Below, piece after piece: positions 1-11,200 of a DNA stretch of 22,351 bases; the stretch's first letter is position 1, and each line of letters begins with the position of its first letter. The notes under the pieces are model-generated. The model was not told the origin of the DNA and did no database searches. It saw only the letters and a list, made by a program, of their open reading frames with translations. This DNA is from Auxenochlorella pyrenoidosa. Taxonomy: Eukaryota > Chlorophyta > Trebouxiophyceae > Chlorellales > Chlorellaceae. The stretch is from assembly GCA_001430745.1 (NCBI GenBank), contig KQ482041.1:1655081-1677431 (forward strand), given 5' to 3'. Position numbers and translations under genes: made by a program.

Positions 1-3000
1 CACTGGGGGGGGGGGGGCCACCATCCACAGCCTGTTGGCCCCCTGGCGGCCAGCGAGGCAGCACGCTGGCAGGCTGCTGCACAGTCGCATGCCTGGCACC
101 CCTTGGGGCCGCCAGGAAGCAGGGGTGGCGGCAGGAGCAGCCACCAGCAGGCACAGCAGTACTCACCACGGTGGAGGTGGAGGCCACATTCATCAGGGTG
201 GACACCTCGCCCTCGCCCACGGCGGCCTCTGCATGAGGTGGCACACCAGCGAGCATGCGCGCTTTGCAACTGAGGCAGCCCACCATGCCAGCCTGTGCAC
301 GTCGTGGGATGCTGGTGTTGGGCCAGCCTGGGCAGGCCTGGGGTGCTGCCTCGCATCAGTCCCATGCGGGCGTGCCCTGGGGACTCACTTTCTGCACTGC
401 CGCCCGCAGACACGATGCCGGTGCTGCCCCCCCAGACGCCATACCCTCGGAAGCCGTTGCCAAACTTGACCACCGACACGCCCAGCGCAAAGCCGCTTAG
501 GCAGGTGGCCAGCTCCTCCACGTTGGCCTTGCCCCCGCAGCTGCTGTCCATGATCTGGTTGTACTGCGCCAGCGGGTCGTCGGCAGAGGCCAGCCGCTGG
601 CTGCGGTACGCCACAATCACGTTCTGCGGGCGGGGGGGGTGGGGTTGGGGGGGGGGGGGGTGAGGGGCGGGCCTGGCTGACCCACAGCCATCCACCGGCT
701 GCTCCCGGGTGACGCCGCCATCAACACGTCAGCATCGCCCGTGCCCCTGCCTGGCTACCACGCCGCGCAGGGCGCACCTTGCCGCTGCTCCCGACGTCAA
801 AGTCGTAGAGCACGCCCGCCCCCGACCGGACGCAGTCCAGCGGCAGCTTCCCGCCCACAAAGTCGCAGCCGAAGTGGTAGTGGTTGTCGGAGCCGCGGCC
901 GGTGTACACGGCCACGTTCCACCACCTGCGGGGGGGCTGGGGACAACGTGATATGGCATGCATGCTGTGCAGAGCCTTTTCAAATGGGGCGGTGTGCGCT
1001 TGTCGCAGGGGCCCCCCGGCTTTCATGGGGACGGGCAGCAGCATGCAGGCTACGCAGACCCAGCCCCGCGCAGGCAAAGGGGTGCAGGCTGCTGCCACGC
1101 TGCGCACGCTGCGCACGCCGCGCTCACATGTGCGGGTACTTGCTGGAGAGCGTCTCCGAGATGCTCTTGGCCATGGTCTCCTCGTCGCTGGGAGTGGCAA
1201 AGGGCCCGCGGATGTGCTTGCTGATGGCCGTCTCCCTGCGGCGCCAGCTCAGTGCCAAGCTCAGGGGTGCGATCTGTGCACCTGATTGGCAGGCGGGCAC
1301 CAAGCTCACGCCAAGGCGCTCACCGACTGCCCGAGCCAAAGCCGAAGCCCTGGCGCTCACCAAAAGTCGGTGTGGAGGGACTCAAACGTCTCCTGCACCT
1401 TGGCCGCGATTGCGTTGGTCAGGTTGGCCTGCTGGGCGCGGCGGTCGTCGATGGTGCTCTGCTGGAGGCCCTCCGCCTGCGGGAGCAGGCATGGGAGTGG
1501 GGGGTGGGGGTGGGGTGGGGGCATCCACTTGGCAGCCGGGCATGCAGCCGACAGAGGGCAGACTGGCGCGAGGCCTTTGGCACTGACTGAGCCAGCCGGC
1601 AGCAGATCGGCATGCCCGAAGACCTGCCCTGCTGCTCAGGCCTGTGGGTAGGCCCGGGCCGACAGCAGTCTGGCCCGCTGGCAGCGGGCCAGCACTTTTC
1701 ACCCCGCCCCCGCTCACGCTGGCACACACGAGCGCCATCTCCTGGGCCTGCGCGCGGGAGAACAGAGCAGGGCAGGCATGCTGTGAGGGCAGTGCTGCAA
1801 ACACTCACGACCGAGACTCGCAGCGAGAGCTGGGTCGGCAGTCGGGCACGCTGGCCATGCTGAGCACCACCCTGTCGTGCACGCTGCGGCGGTGAGGTGC
1901 TGCTCAGCAGCGCACGGGCAGGGCCTGACTGGCGGGCCAGGCGCTGCCTGGCGCTCACCAGCCCCACATCCCGCATGATGACCCGCGCCTGGTCAAAGAA
2001 CGGGGCCTGCATGGAAGGCGGGCGGGGTGGAGGGGCAGGGCGGCAGTTGCACGGGGCAGCCTGTCAGCTGCCACGCGGTACAGGGGCGGGTCGCTCAGGG
2101 CTGCTCGTCTGTCACTCTGCACGGGGCAGGTGCAGGGCAGGCGCACAGCCATGCACACGCTGCCGCCGCCTGGCATCCACGGCGCCGGCTCAGCTGCCCA
2201 GGGGTTACCAAGCCCGGTCCCTGCACAGCCGCAGAGCCAATTGCCCGCCGCCTCGAGGTGGCTCCGCCCACCATTTCGTACTCGGCCTTCTGCGCCATGA
2301 GCTTCAGCAGGCAGCTGGCGCCGCTCTGGCAGGCCACCACGCTGTGGAACTCGGTCAGCACGCCAAAGGGGTCCTCTGCCTCGCAGCGCACCTTGAGGTT
2401 CTGCCGCGTGGCCTGCAGCAGTCGAGCAGGCATGAGCAAGGCTGGGGGTGGTCACGGGTGCCCGTGCTTGACAGCGGCTAGCTAGCTATAGGCACCCTGG
2501 CGGGCATCGGGACCCTGGCACCCAACCATGGCATCTGGTGGGAGGCAACCAGGAGTCGTGACTGGATGGCACCCGACCAAGGCTGCACAGTGCCAGCGCA
2601 GCCTTGTCCGCTGTAGCAGCAAGCAAGACAGGTCAAAGCCAGCAGGCGCGCCAGGGCGGCGGCGCCCGCACCGGGTCGGTGGGGTTGCGCAGCATCTCGT
2701 TGAGCCGTGAGGACACGGCGCGGGGGCGCAGGGCCAGGGAGTTCCAGTCCGAATTGGCGATCGAGTACTCAACAATGGTGGCAATCTACACAGGGGAAGG
2801 GCGCGGGGATGGTGGGTGCAGTTCAAGCATGGGCATGCTTCGATGCGCGGCAGCGCCTCAGCTCAAGCCAGGGCATGTGTGCAGGCAGCTGTGCACCATG
2901 CAGCGCGGTGGACTGGGTGCTGCATTGCTCACGTCATCGCGCAGAGTGGCCTGGTCTGCCAGCAGCCTGTCCAGCTTGAGGTTGACCTGCAGGCGAGGGG

Positions 3001-4417
3001 CATCCCAGGCAGGGCGCCGCAAGGGCGCTGGTTGGCAGACAGGGCGTGAATGCAGTCAGTGGGCAGGCAGGGACTACGTCAATTGCGCCACAGCCATCAG
3101 ATGCGAGCACAGTTGTGGGGGACTTGGGGGTGACGGCGGTGGCAACTCGAGCATGCAGTTGCTGTCAAGCGTTGCCTGCTCTCAATGGTTAACGATGGTG
3201 CGCAACCGGGACAGCAAGCGCATCCCCTTGTGCAATCTTGCAATTGCACCGCAGAGGCGCAGGCTGTGCCACCCGTGGGTGCTTCTCACCTCCTTGAATC
3301 CCTCCTTGATGAGGGTGTCAGTGGCAGAATCTCCGCCCGCAAATGCAAATGCTAGGGAGACGATTGGGCCGACAAAGCCCAGGGCAGTAGCTGCACGGTA
3401 TGGCGCGGGACCCACGGGGGCGGCCGGCATGCTTTAGCTTGGTGGTCGGCGGGTCATCACACGTGTCGCCTTCAAGAAATGCGGGATACCTGCCAGCTGC
3501 AGTGGGCATCACCACCTCATGCCAACCGGAGAGCTCGCAACCATTCAAACACTGCCGTGGCATGCCAGAGCATACATGCAACAGCTCGCTGCGCACAAAG
3601 CTGATCACATCATCCTTGCCTGGCTTCCCAGCACTCACAGGCGTAGCTGGCAAAAGAGGCGATCTTTTGAGCAGCCTGCACGGCCTTGGAAGCCGCGTCT
3701 GCTCCCTCTGCCAGCCCGGAGACGACCTCTGCAAACTTTTCGGCTGTGTCAGCCCCTGTCTCGATTGTCTGGGTGATCAGCTCCTGCTCCTCAGTTTGCA
3801 GCAGGGAGCGGCCTGCAAAGTATGCGAGGGGGGAAGGGTGCGTGCCTGTTTGTCAGAGGCATTGCCCGGCGACAGCCTGCAGGGGCTTCCACGTGCACGT
3901 GGGCGCCGGCAGCACATCGGTATCGCCACATGCAGTTCCTGTGGCATACTCGATGTGCGACAGTACATCAAAGCACCCTTCGCTGTTGTAGCAATGGCAG
4001 CTGATCTGACCAGCGGCACCGGCGGCGGCAGCGGCCACCGACGGCAGTACAAGGGAACCAGCCAGCGTGTTACAGCTGTACAATTGCAGGTTTCAGCCTC
4101 GGATCATCAAGGCATGTGCCCATGAATAAAGGCATGTGCTCAGCTATGCAAGCCTGCCCTATAGGGCCGGGGGGCGGAAGGTGGTGCAACCTGGCATGCT
4201 GCGCAGCGGCAATCCCGCTCGATTGGGACTGGTCACTCTGGGGGTGGGTTTGTCCAGGCCGCGTTCAGCTTCCAAACCACCAGCACGTGCTGCCAGGACT
4301 CTCACCGAGCAGTTTGAGCTTGGCTTGTGGACTTGGACGTGCCACAGCCGTGTTGAGCTCGTTGCCCACCGCCAACGCCACCAGAAGCAGCGCGATCGTG
4401 CATCGCCTAGAGTTCAT
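1..4417 (-). CDS. Secreted helical protein of unknown function, 13+ exons, 3' end outside window
   Basis: I do not recognise the family firmly. Exons (minus strand): 4417-4306, 3812-3639, 3390-3290, 2986-2933, 2785-2672, 2412-2272, 2006-1959, 1747-1718, 1476-1361, 1235-1128, 925-778, 623-389, 228-167. All junction phases agree, giving 481 codons without a stop; a further exon probably lies in 1-80. The ATG at 4417 opens a signal peptide (basic MNSRRC, then a Leu/Val/Ala core, residues 7-17), so the product should be secreted or vesicular. Residues 38-95 are Glu/Ala-rich and helical. Residues 97-115 form a hydrophobic Gly/Phe stretch (LGFVGPIVSLAFAFAG). Residues 130-150 are an amphipathic helix. 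Residues 333-460 look beta-rich, with a WWNVAVYTG segment and several cysteines. The helical half with one hydrophobic hairpin-like stretch followed by a beta-rich half recalls cubozoan/Cry-like pore-forming proteins, but that is only an architectural impression. The exon structure is secure, the function is not. Confidence 0.75.
628..667 (+). repeat. Long G-run tract in gene 1 intron
   Basis: G-runs of 3, 8, 4 and 14 bases followed by a 4-base run are broken by single or double T, C or A. The tract sits immediately upstream (sense strand) of the 3' splice site at 623, so it doubles as a C-only polypyrimidine tract. A 13-G run at 5-17 on the left edge is similar. Confidence 0.8.
1499..1521 (+). 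repeat. G-run cluster (G-quadruplex-type) in gene 1 intron
   Basis: Four G-runs of 4-6 bases are separated by single T residues. They lie on the template strand of the minus-strand gene, just upstream of the 3' splice site of the exon that starts at 1476. On the sense strand this is a nearly pure C polypyrimidine tract. The pattern fits a canonical four-run quadruplex motif. Confidence 0.8.
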
Positions 4418-5228
4418 GGGGACTGATTGTGGGCTTTTGGCAGTCGAGAACTGCAACAGGTCGCGGCAAGCGCGCTTTGGCTGCGCGCTCAGCGCTCTGA
4501 CCGAGGCTCTCCAGGCCAGCTGCCTCTGGCGAGTCCTTCGGGACTTGAAAAAAACTGTTTGGAACCGAGGCTTCGTTGCTACTTGCCTAGCAGAAGAGGA
4601 ACGGGGGGAGGAAGGCATGCTAAGCATGCTATGGCAAGAGAGAACTTGTAGTGAAGGTGCTCATTTGCGTGTTGAAGTGCATCAACGAAAGCTTCAGGCA
4701 TGCATTGAGAGGCATTTTGAGTTTGAGGGATACGCATGAAGGTCTGCATGCTGGTTGGAAGGTGGTACCTTGCCGCGGAAGGTGCTTCAGCAGCTGCAGC
4801 CGCACAGGGGGGCGGAAGGTGTGGGTTTGTGAACAGGGCTGCACATGCCAGTTTATGTCATGGGAGGCTATTGTCCTGTGTCCATGGCTCGCAGTAAGTG
4901 TTTGAATTGAGAATCAAACTGAAGACGACTACCGTTAGGCGCCCTGAGTGCAGGCCTGCCTAGCCCGCCTAGGTGGACCGCAACACGCCACATCATGCTG
5001 GTACCGTAAAATTGGCCTGAACCTCCCACCTGGCAAAACGCGCACATGCCCTAGCAGCTTACATGCAGCCATAGTATCTTCACTGTAACTCTTCATCCAA
5101 CGCACAAGCAGCGAACGCGATGCATGGCAACGCTTGAACACGCAGGCACCCAAAGTGGAGCATTGTGTCGCAAGTACTGGCACAAGAAAGGGGCTCAGTG
5201 CGTCAAGAAGGGAATTTTCGAGGCTCGT
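4418..5228. other. Intergenic: formin 3' UTR plus upstream region of gene 1
   Basis: This 811-base stretch lies between two minus-strand genes. The right part (about 5040-5228) is likely the formin 3' UTR, ending near a TGTAA signal. The left part should hold the promoter and 5' leader of the secreted-protein gene. I see no TATA box that I trust. Two GCATGC palindromes six bases apart (4617-4631), two more nearby, and a short inverted repeat (TTTGA...TCAAA, about 4901-4918) are visible. The open frames here are short, of poor composition, and not supported by splice sites. Confidence 0.6.
5059..5063 (-). terminator. TGTAA polyadenylation signal for the formin gene
   Basis: TGTAA on the minus strand lies about 165 bases past the formin stop codon. 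UGUAA is the established poly(A) signal of many chlorophyte algae. The distance implies a 3' UTR of roughly 180 bases. The motif is only five bases, so chance occurrence is possible. Confidence 0.5.
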
Positions 5229-8200
5229 TCACTTGTCTGGATGGTCATGGCTTGCCCCTTTGGGAAGGAAGCGGCCCAGCCCGCGTCGCCGGCGGATGGG
5301 ACCCACCCCTGCCATGCCGGCTCCCCAGTCGTTGGTGCCGCCTCTGCAGCCGGCGCCACCCGACGCCAGAATGCCGCTGCTTGATGGGATCTTGGCGCCC
5401 CCTGCTGCCGCCGCTGCAGCCGCCCAATACTCTGCCTCCTCTGTAAGGCAGGGGGCTGGTTGCTGCTGCCGCAGCATGGCGCGGGGCCCCTCCACACTCA
5501 GGCGCAGCGCAGCGGCAGGCACGTTCTCCGACAGCATGTCGGACGCCCTGCAGCAGCAGGTGGAGGACAAACTCTGGGCAAGGAGGCAAAGATGCGCTTG
5601 TGCAACTCAGACTGGTGCGTGGGGAGCTGAACGGGGTGCTCAGGCAGGGGGCCAAGGCGCAGCGCACTTGGGACAGCAACCTTCTGGCACACACCCACCT
5701 GACACCCTCGCCCAGCGGCGCAGGGACGAGCGGCTCCAGCAGCGCCACCTGGCGGCCACCCCCTGCCGCAGAAGCGGCCCCGGCAGATCGCCGGGCTGCA
5801 CATTCAGCGGCAGAGGGAAACAGAACAAGCTAGCTGCAACGCCGCGAGGGATCAATGCATCTGTGCGAGCAACCGTGAGCTTCCCTTTCACTGCAGCTAC
5901 CCACCTTGCTCCGTTGCAGCAGCGCCAGGCACGTCGGCGGGGGCGCTGCGCAGGCCCAGCCCCAGCGGTCCGGTGGGGGTGTTGCCAGCGCTGGCCAGCA
6001 GGCGAGCCATCGCTGCATCCAGGTCAACCGTGCCGCTGTTGATTGGCGAGGGCAGCGGCTGCGGCGCCGCAGTCTGCGCTGCTTCGTCCCCCTGCTGTCC
6101 TGCCCTCTGCTGCTGAGCAGTGCCCCGCTGTCCCAGTGCCGGCTGCAGCAGCAGCAGCTCGCGCGCAGCACGCTCTGCCTCCAGCTCTCGGTGCCACTCT
6201 GCATCCAGCTGCTCCATGCGCTCCAGCTGCTGCCACTCCGCCTCGTGGTCGCTGCAGGGAAACGGAAAAGAAGAGTCAGGCAGACGAAAAGCTCTCATGG
6301 ACTGGAGCTGAGTAAAACCGGCCCGGGAAGCCGGGAGGCAGCTCACTTGGGACTGCACAGCGCGGGTTGGCAGAGCGTACGACAGGCACCCATGCAGCGC
6401 CTTCATGCAGGTGTCGGTTAGCACCCCACATCCCTCAATCTGCCGCACCTGCTGAAGCCCGCAAGGTCCGCCAAGTCGTCAGCAGCCAGCTCAGCCTGCC
6501 CCTGGTGGGCTGCCGGCGCAAAGGTCGGTGATGGGGCCAGCAGAGCCTCTGCCACGGGGCTCAGCCGCGGCTGCTGGCGATGGGCAGCGCCATCAGTGCT
6601 GCCCCGGTTGCTTGCAGGAAGCTGGCCCTGGCCTCCTGGCGCTGCTGATGTAGCACGCTGGGCACTCAGCTGCAGGCGGGCGCTCACGCTGTGCAGGCTG
6701 AGAAGCGGCGGCGGGCGCCGGCTTGCCCCGGGCGCGTCCACACCTTGGCGTGGGGAGCTTGGCAGGCTAACGGCCGCACGCTGGGTGCCGTGCGCTGGCT
6801 GAGTTGCAGCAGCAGCAGCAGCCAGCATGCCCTCATCGGCGCTGGTGTGGCGCATCAAGCGGCCTGCCTGCCCAGACTGCAGCCGCTCCTGCTGCGCAGC
6901 CAGCGGGCCCCACGCAGAAGCAGGCTCCTGGCCGTAGCAAAAGCTGGCAGACAGCCTCTGTGATGCCTGAAGGATGGAGGGAGGGCGGTTGAACCATGAG
7001 GGAAGAGAGGTGGGGATGGCATGACTTGTAGCGCATTGCATGCAGCACGAATGCAGGCTGGGGACACATGGGCAGTCTCAGGGGTACAGCGCGGAGGCAT
7101 GGCAGCCACTCATTCCTTGCCATACCCTCATGGTGCAGGCGCTCTACACTGCTGTGGCACTCGCAGCCCACCTGAGCATCCGAGGCAGCAAAGGCGCCTG
7201 GGCCTTCCCGGTCCATCGAGAAGGGCGCATAGTACGTGAGGTCGCAGCTGCTGGCGCGGGAGTGCAGCGCGCTGGCCCCAAACTCACGAGCCGGGAGCGC
7301 TGGCTCCTCCGGCGCCTGGTCTGGCAGCCTCTCAGCCTGGCCAACCGCTGGATACCTGTTGCCTTTGTCTGGCAGCTCCTCTGCCTGCTGCGGGTGCGAG
7401 GAGGCGTCAGCCTCTAGCGGGCGCGCCCGCTGCCCACCTAGCAGAGCTGCAGCGGAGCTGTTGGCCGCCATGGCAGGGTGCGCCTCTGCCTCCACCGCAG
7501 CAGGCCCCGCCCCCAGGGGAGACACACTGCGCTGCAGCTGCGAGCTGCGCGCTGCTCGCAGGCTGGAGCGCGGGGTCAGGCTGTCCTCGCTGCAGGCGCT
7601 GCCGCGGCTGCTCTGCCGGCCCAGGGAGCTGAGCGGAGTGGAGGTGGGGGACAGCTGCTGCAGGCTGCGCTGGCGCAGCTGCAGCAAGGCAGGGGAGGAG
7701 CGGCAGCCCCCGGGGTTCAGTGGCACTCAAAGGGGCCACATCTTTGCAGCTAGGCATGCACCAAGCCGTCTGGCCCTGCAAGCCCCTCTGCCTCCCACTG
7801 CACATGCGGCACAGCGCGCACCTGGCTGAAGCTGGCAGCATGTTGCGGGGCGCGGACAGGCAGCAAGGCTGCTTGCGAGGCCAGCAGGGGCTCAGCAGGC
7901 ATCGTCGCAGTTGGTGCCACAGCGGCAACCTCCCCCTCCTCCTCTGGGGTTGCTGCGGCTCTGTAGCGCAGGAGCTGCCCGGCACCTGCCACCTGCTGCT
8001 CTGCGGCTGGCTTGGGTTGCTGCTGCTTCAGCCAGTGCAGCGACACTGCATTCTCCCGCGGTGTCGAGAAGCCTGCAGCGGCCTCTTCTGCAGCTGTGCC
8101 TGCTGCGCACACGGCGCCATCAGGCGTCGCGGCCCTGCCATCCTCTGGCGCAGCGCCAGCAGCAGCACCCCCAAAGGTGCTGCCAGACGTGCCTCCCTGC

Positions 8201-11200
8201 CCAGCGTCAATGGAGCTGATGATGCGAGCAGACTCTGCCAGAAGCGCCGCAACAGGGGTGGACACCTTGGCCGGTGCATCGCTGGCCGGCACATCGGGGC
8301 ACGGGCTGCTGGCCCGGGCCAACAGCGCCGCTGCATCCACCCTGCTGAACGCCGGCGGGCTGACAGCAGCACTGCCCGGCCTGCCGTCGCTGCTGCCAGG
8401 GCTGCTGCTAGCACCTCGGCGGCTGCCGCCTATGCCAGCAAGGGCTGCCTTGGACATGCAGGGCTGTGGCGAGTGCTGCTTGCGCTGACACATGGCAGCC
8501 ATGCTCGCCATGGAGGTGCGGACGTTGTCTGGTGGTTCGCTGCCAGCGCCAGCCAGCCGGTCCAGGCTGGCTTGCCGAAGCCGCTCCAGAGCTGCTGCGG
8601 CCTGCACCAAGGATGTGGAGCTGAGCATAAGATGCGAGTGCCAAGCACCCATCGTTCTAATGGGCGGTTGCAGGCAGGAAATCTGCAAGCGCAGCTGTTG
8701 CAGAGCTTACCTTCGGCTGCGACTGCTCTGCCTGGCATCCTGCCGCGCTGGCATTACCCTCCCTGCTGCCTGCGCTGCCCTGCCGTCCCCGTTCGGGCAG
8801 GCCCAGGCTGGCAGATGCGCAGCCTGAGGAGCTGCACGCTTCGCCCTGCCTGCGTGGCTTGCCATCCTGCAGACGCACAGACTGAAGCACGGGTGGGCAC
8901 ATTGCACAGCAAAGTGTGGGAGCATTGCAGCAGCCGGGTTCTGGGCAAGACGCAACGTGTTGTGGCTGACAGGTCCTGCCCTCACCTTGCCCTGGCCGAC
9001 GGACTGGCGTGCTGCCACATCAGCCGCTGCATTCTCCTGGTGTGCGCCTGCCAGCTCCTGTGCAAAGGCATGCAGCACCCCGAAGAAGGCCTTGGGGTCT
9101 GCCAGCGTGGCCTTCTGGGCATTGATGAAGCTGCCCAGATGCCTGCAGCATAATGTGGGAAGTCGACAGAACAAGAACAGAGTGAGCCTGCCTGTGGAGG
9201 AGAGGCAAGCGGTGCAGTGCAGCCTGACCTTCAATCCTGGTGAATGGCAGGCGGGGGACAGTTTGCACCCCGTGCACCTGAAGGCTGCCTCGGAATCATC
9301 CAGCGCCTGCAGCAGGCCCTCCAGGCGCTCGGCCACGCCAGACCGGAAGGCGCCCAGCTGAGCCAGGGCGCCAGCATTGGTGCTGCCCTTCAGAGCTGCA
9401 GCCAAAGCCGTCTCCACCCGCCTGAAGGCAGAAGAGGGGAGGGCCAACAAAGGCTGAGCTGGGCAATGCCAGCAAACCGTCTGAAGAGCCAAAGTTGGGC
9501 CCCTTTACTTGAGAACAGGGCAAGCGGAGCGTAGCAGTCCACTACTGACCAAGCTCATGGGGCCTGCCAGAGCTGCGGTCCCAGGCAGCCTCACCCAGAG
9601 CCAGCACGCAGCTCCAGCAGGTCTGCCCTGGTCGCCCCGACATCGACGTCTGCAGCAGCTGCCGCACTGGGCAGCGCTACACGCAGGCAGGCGCCTTCCG
9701 GGTGCTGCCGCGCCACCTCGCGAGCAACAAAGTGCAGAAGGGTGCGGCTCCTGCAGCAGAGGCAAGGAGGCTGGGTCAGCAAGTCAGCTGGGCTGCTGAG
9801 CTGAGTCTTGATGCTATATGTAGCTACACAAGGATTGCAAAAGGGCCGCTCCCCTTAGTCCTCGCACCTGGCCCGGCTGGAGCGGACATCTTTCAGCTTG
9901 AGCAGGGCGTCGATCTGGAACCCAGGAGCACCGCCCTTCTGGTTGCCAGCGCTCAGGAAGTTGGCTGCAGGGGAGATATTGTTGTGGCGAGGCCATACGA
10001 CCCAGTAGCACAACCTCAGAGGAACCCACCGTCAAGCACGCAGGGTACAACGGGCTGCACTCAGGGATTGACATGCATGGCGCTCTAAAACGCGGCCGGC
10101 GGTTGGCTTGCACCGCACCTGTGAGCAGCGCAGTTTTCAGCAGCGAGCGCAGCAGGTCGCTCTGTGCCACTTCGGCGCAGGCGGCGCCCAGCGCTGCGGC
10201 ATCAGCAGCTGCTGCCTCGATGCGCGGTGCAGCCAGTGCAGCAAACCGGCGTGCCTCCACCCGCTCTGCCACAGCAGGAACTTGCGCGAGCTGCAGCAAG
10301 GAGCAGGGGGCAAACAGGGAGCATTGTTATTGGTTGAAGTTTGAATACCCTCATGAGCAGCAGGAAGCCAGCATTGCCTGCTGGCCTCTCTCCTCACCTC
10401 TAGCATGAGCTGCTCAGCAGCAACCAGCTGGCTGGCCAGGCCTTCAAAGCCCCGGAGCAGCGCCTGCTCTTCCAGGCTGCGGCGATCCACAAGGAAGGAT
10501 GGAAAGGGCGCCGCGAGTCGATGTTCTCCAGCATGCATATCCATTCACACGTGGCCTGGGCTGCTGAAAGTGCTGGCCAGCAAATCTGTCGCTCCTACCT
10601 CGGCAGGCAGTGCAGCAGGTCGCCCAGCTGCTCAGCAGACAGGCCCAACCCTTCGCTGCTCCACTCCACAAATTGCAGCAGCGCGCTGAAGGCCTGCATT
10701 ATGGGAGGAGGAAGGAATTGGGTAGGCTGTGGCCTTGCACATTGCATGTGCAAGGAGGGCAAAGCAAGGACAGCAGGGCAGTATTGACGCACGTGCATGC
10801 ATTGTCAAGTCCCATCCCTAAAGGGCCCAGCACCTGCTTGGGCGACATGCCCAGCCGAGAGAGGATGGCCTGCACATCGCTGCACCGCTGCATGGGCAGC
10901 AGCATCACCATAGCTGCAGAGGCAGCAGGAGCTGCCGGCTGCGCTTCCCGCCCCTGCCGCTCTTTCGCCACCTGCTGCTGCTGCGGCGGCGGCGGCGGCA
11001 CCGGCGGCGGTCCTGCGCTGCTTCCACCAAACTCTGCAGCGAGCTCGGCAAAGTCCACATCTGCCGGGCCTGCATCCTCAAGCGTGCCCCATGCTGCCTG
11101 CACACGAGAGTTTGGGACAAGAAGGCAGAGGATTGGCAAGCTCACAGGCCCAGCAGAGCAGGAAGGTGCAAGGATCACTAAAATTCTACAGGCATGCCAG

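Noticed and set aside
1808..1890. Possible extra exon of gene 1 between 1959 and 1747 (minus strand)
   Set aside because: It has an acceptor-like and a donor-like edge, but its protein-like frame does not match the phase of the neighbouring exons, which join correctly without it.
3850..4083. Possible exon between the signal-peptide exon and the next exon of gene 1
   Set aside because: The signal-peptide exon (phase 1) joins directly to 3812 to give LLGRSLLQTEEQ, so no exon is needed; the candidate frames here look poor.
7720..9153. Open frame of 477 codons on the plus strand opposite the formin
   Set aside because: It is antisense to four formin exons and their introns, with no recognisable domain, and the minus-strand exons give a clean FH2. 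Long antisense frames are expected in GC-rich CAG/CTG-biased DNA.
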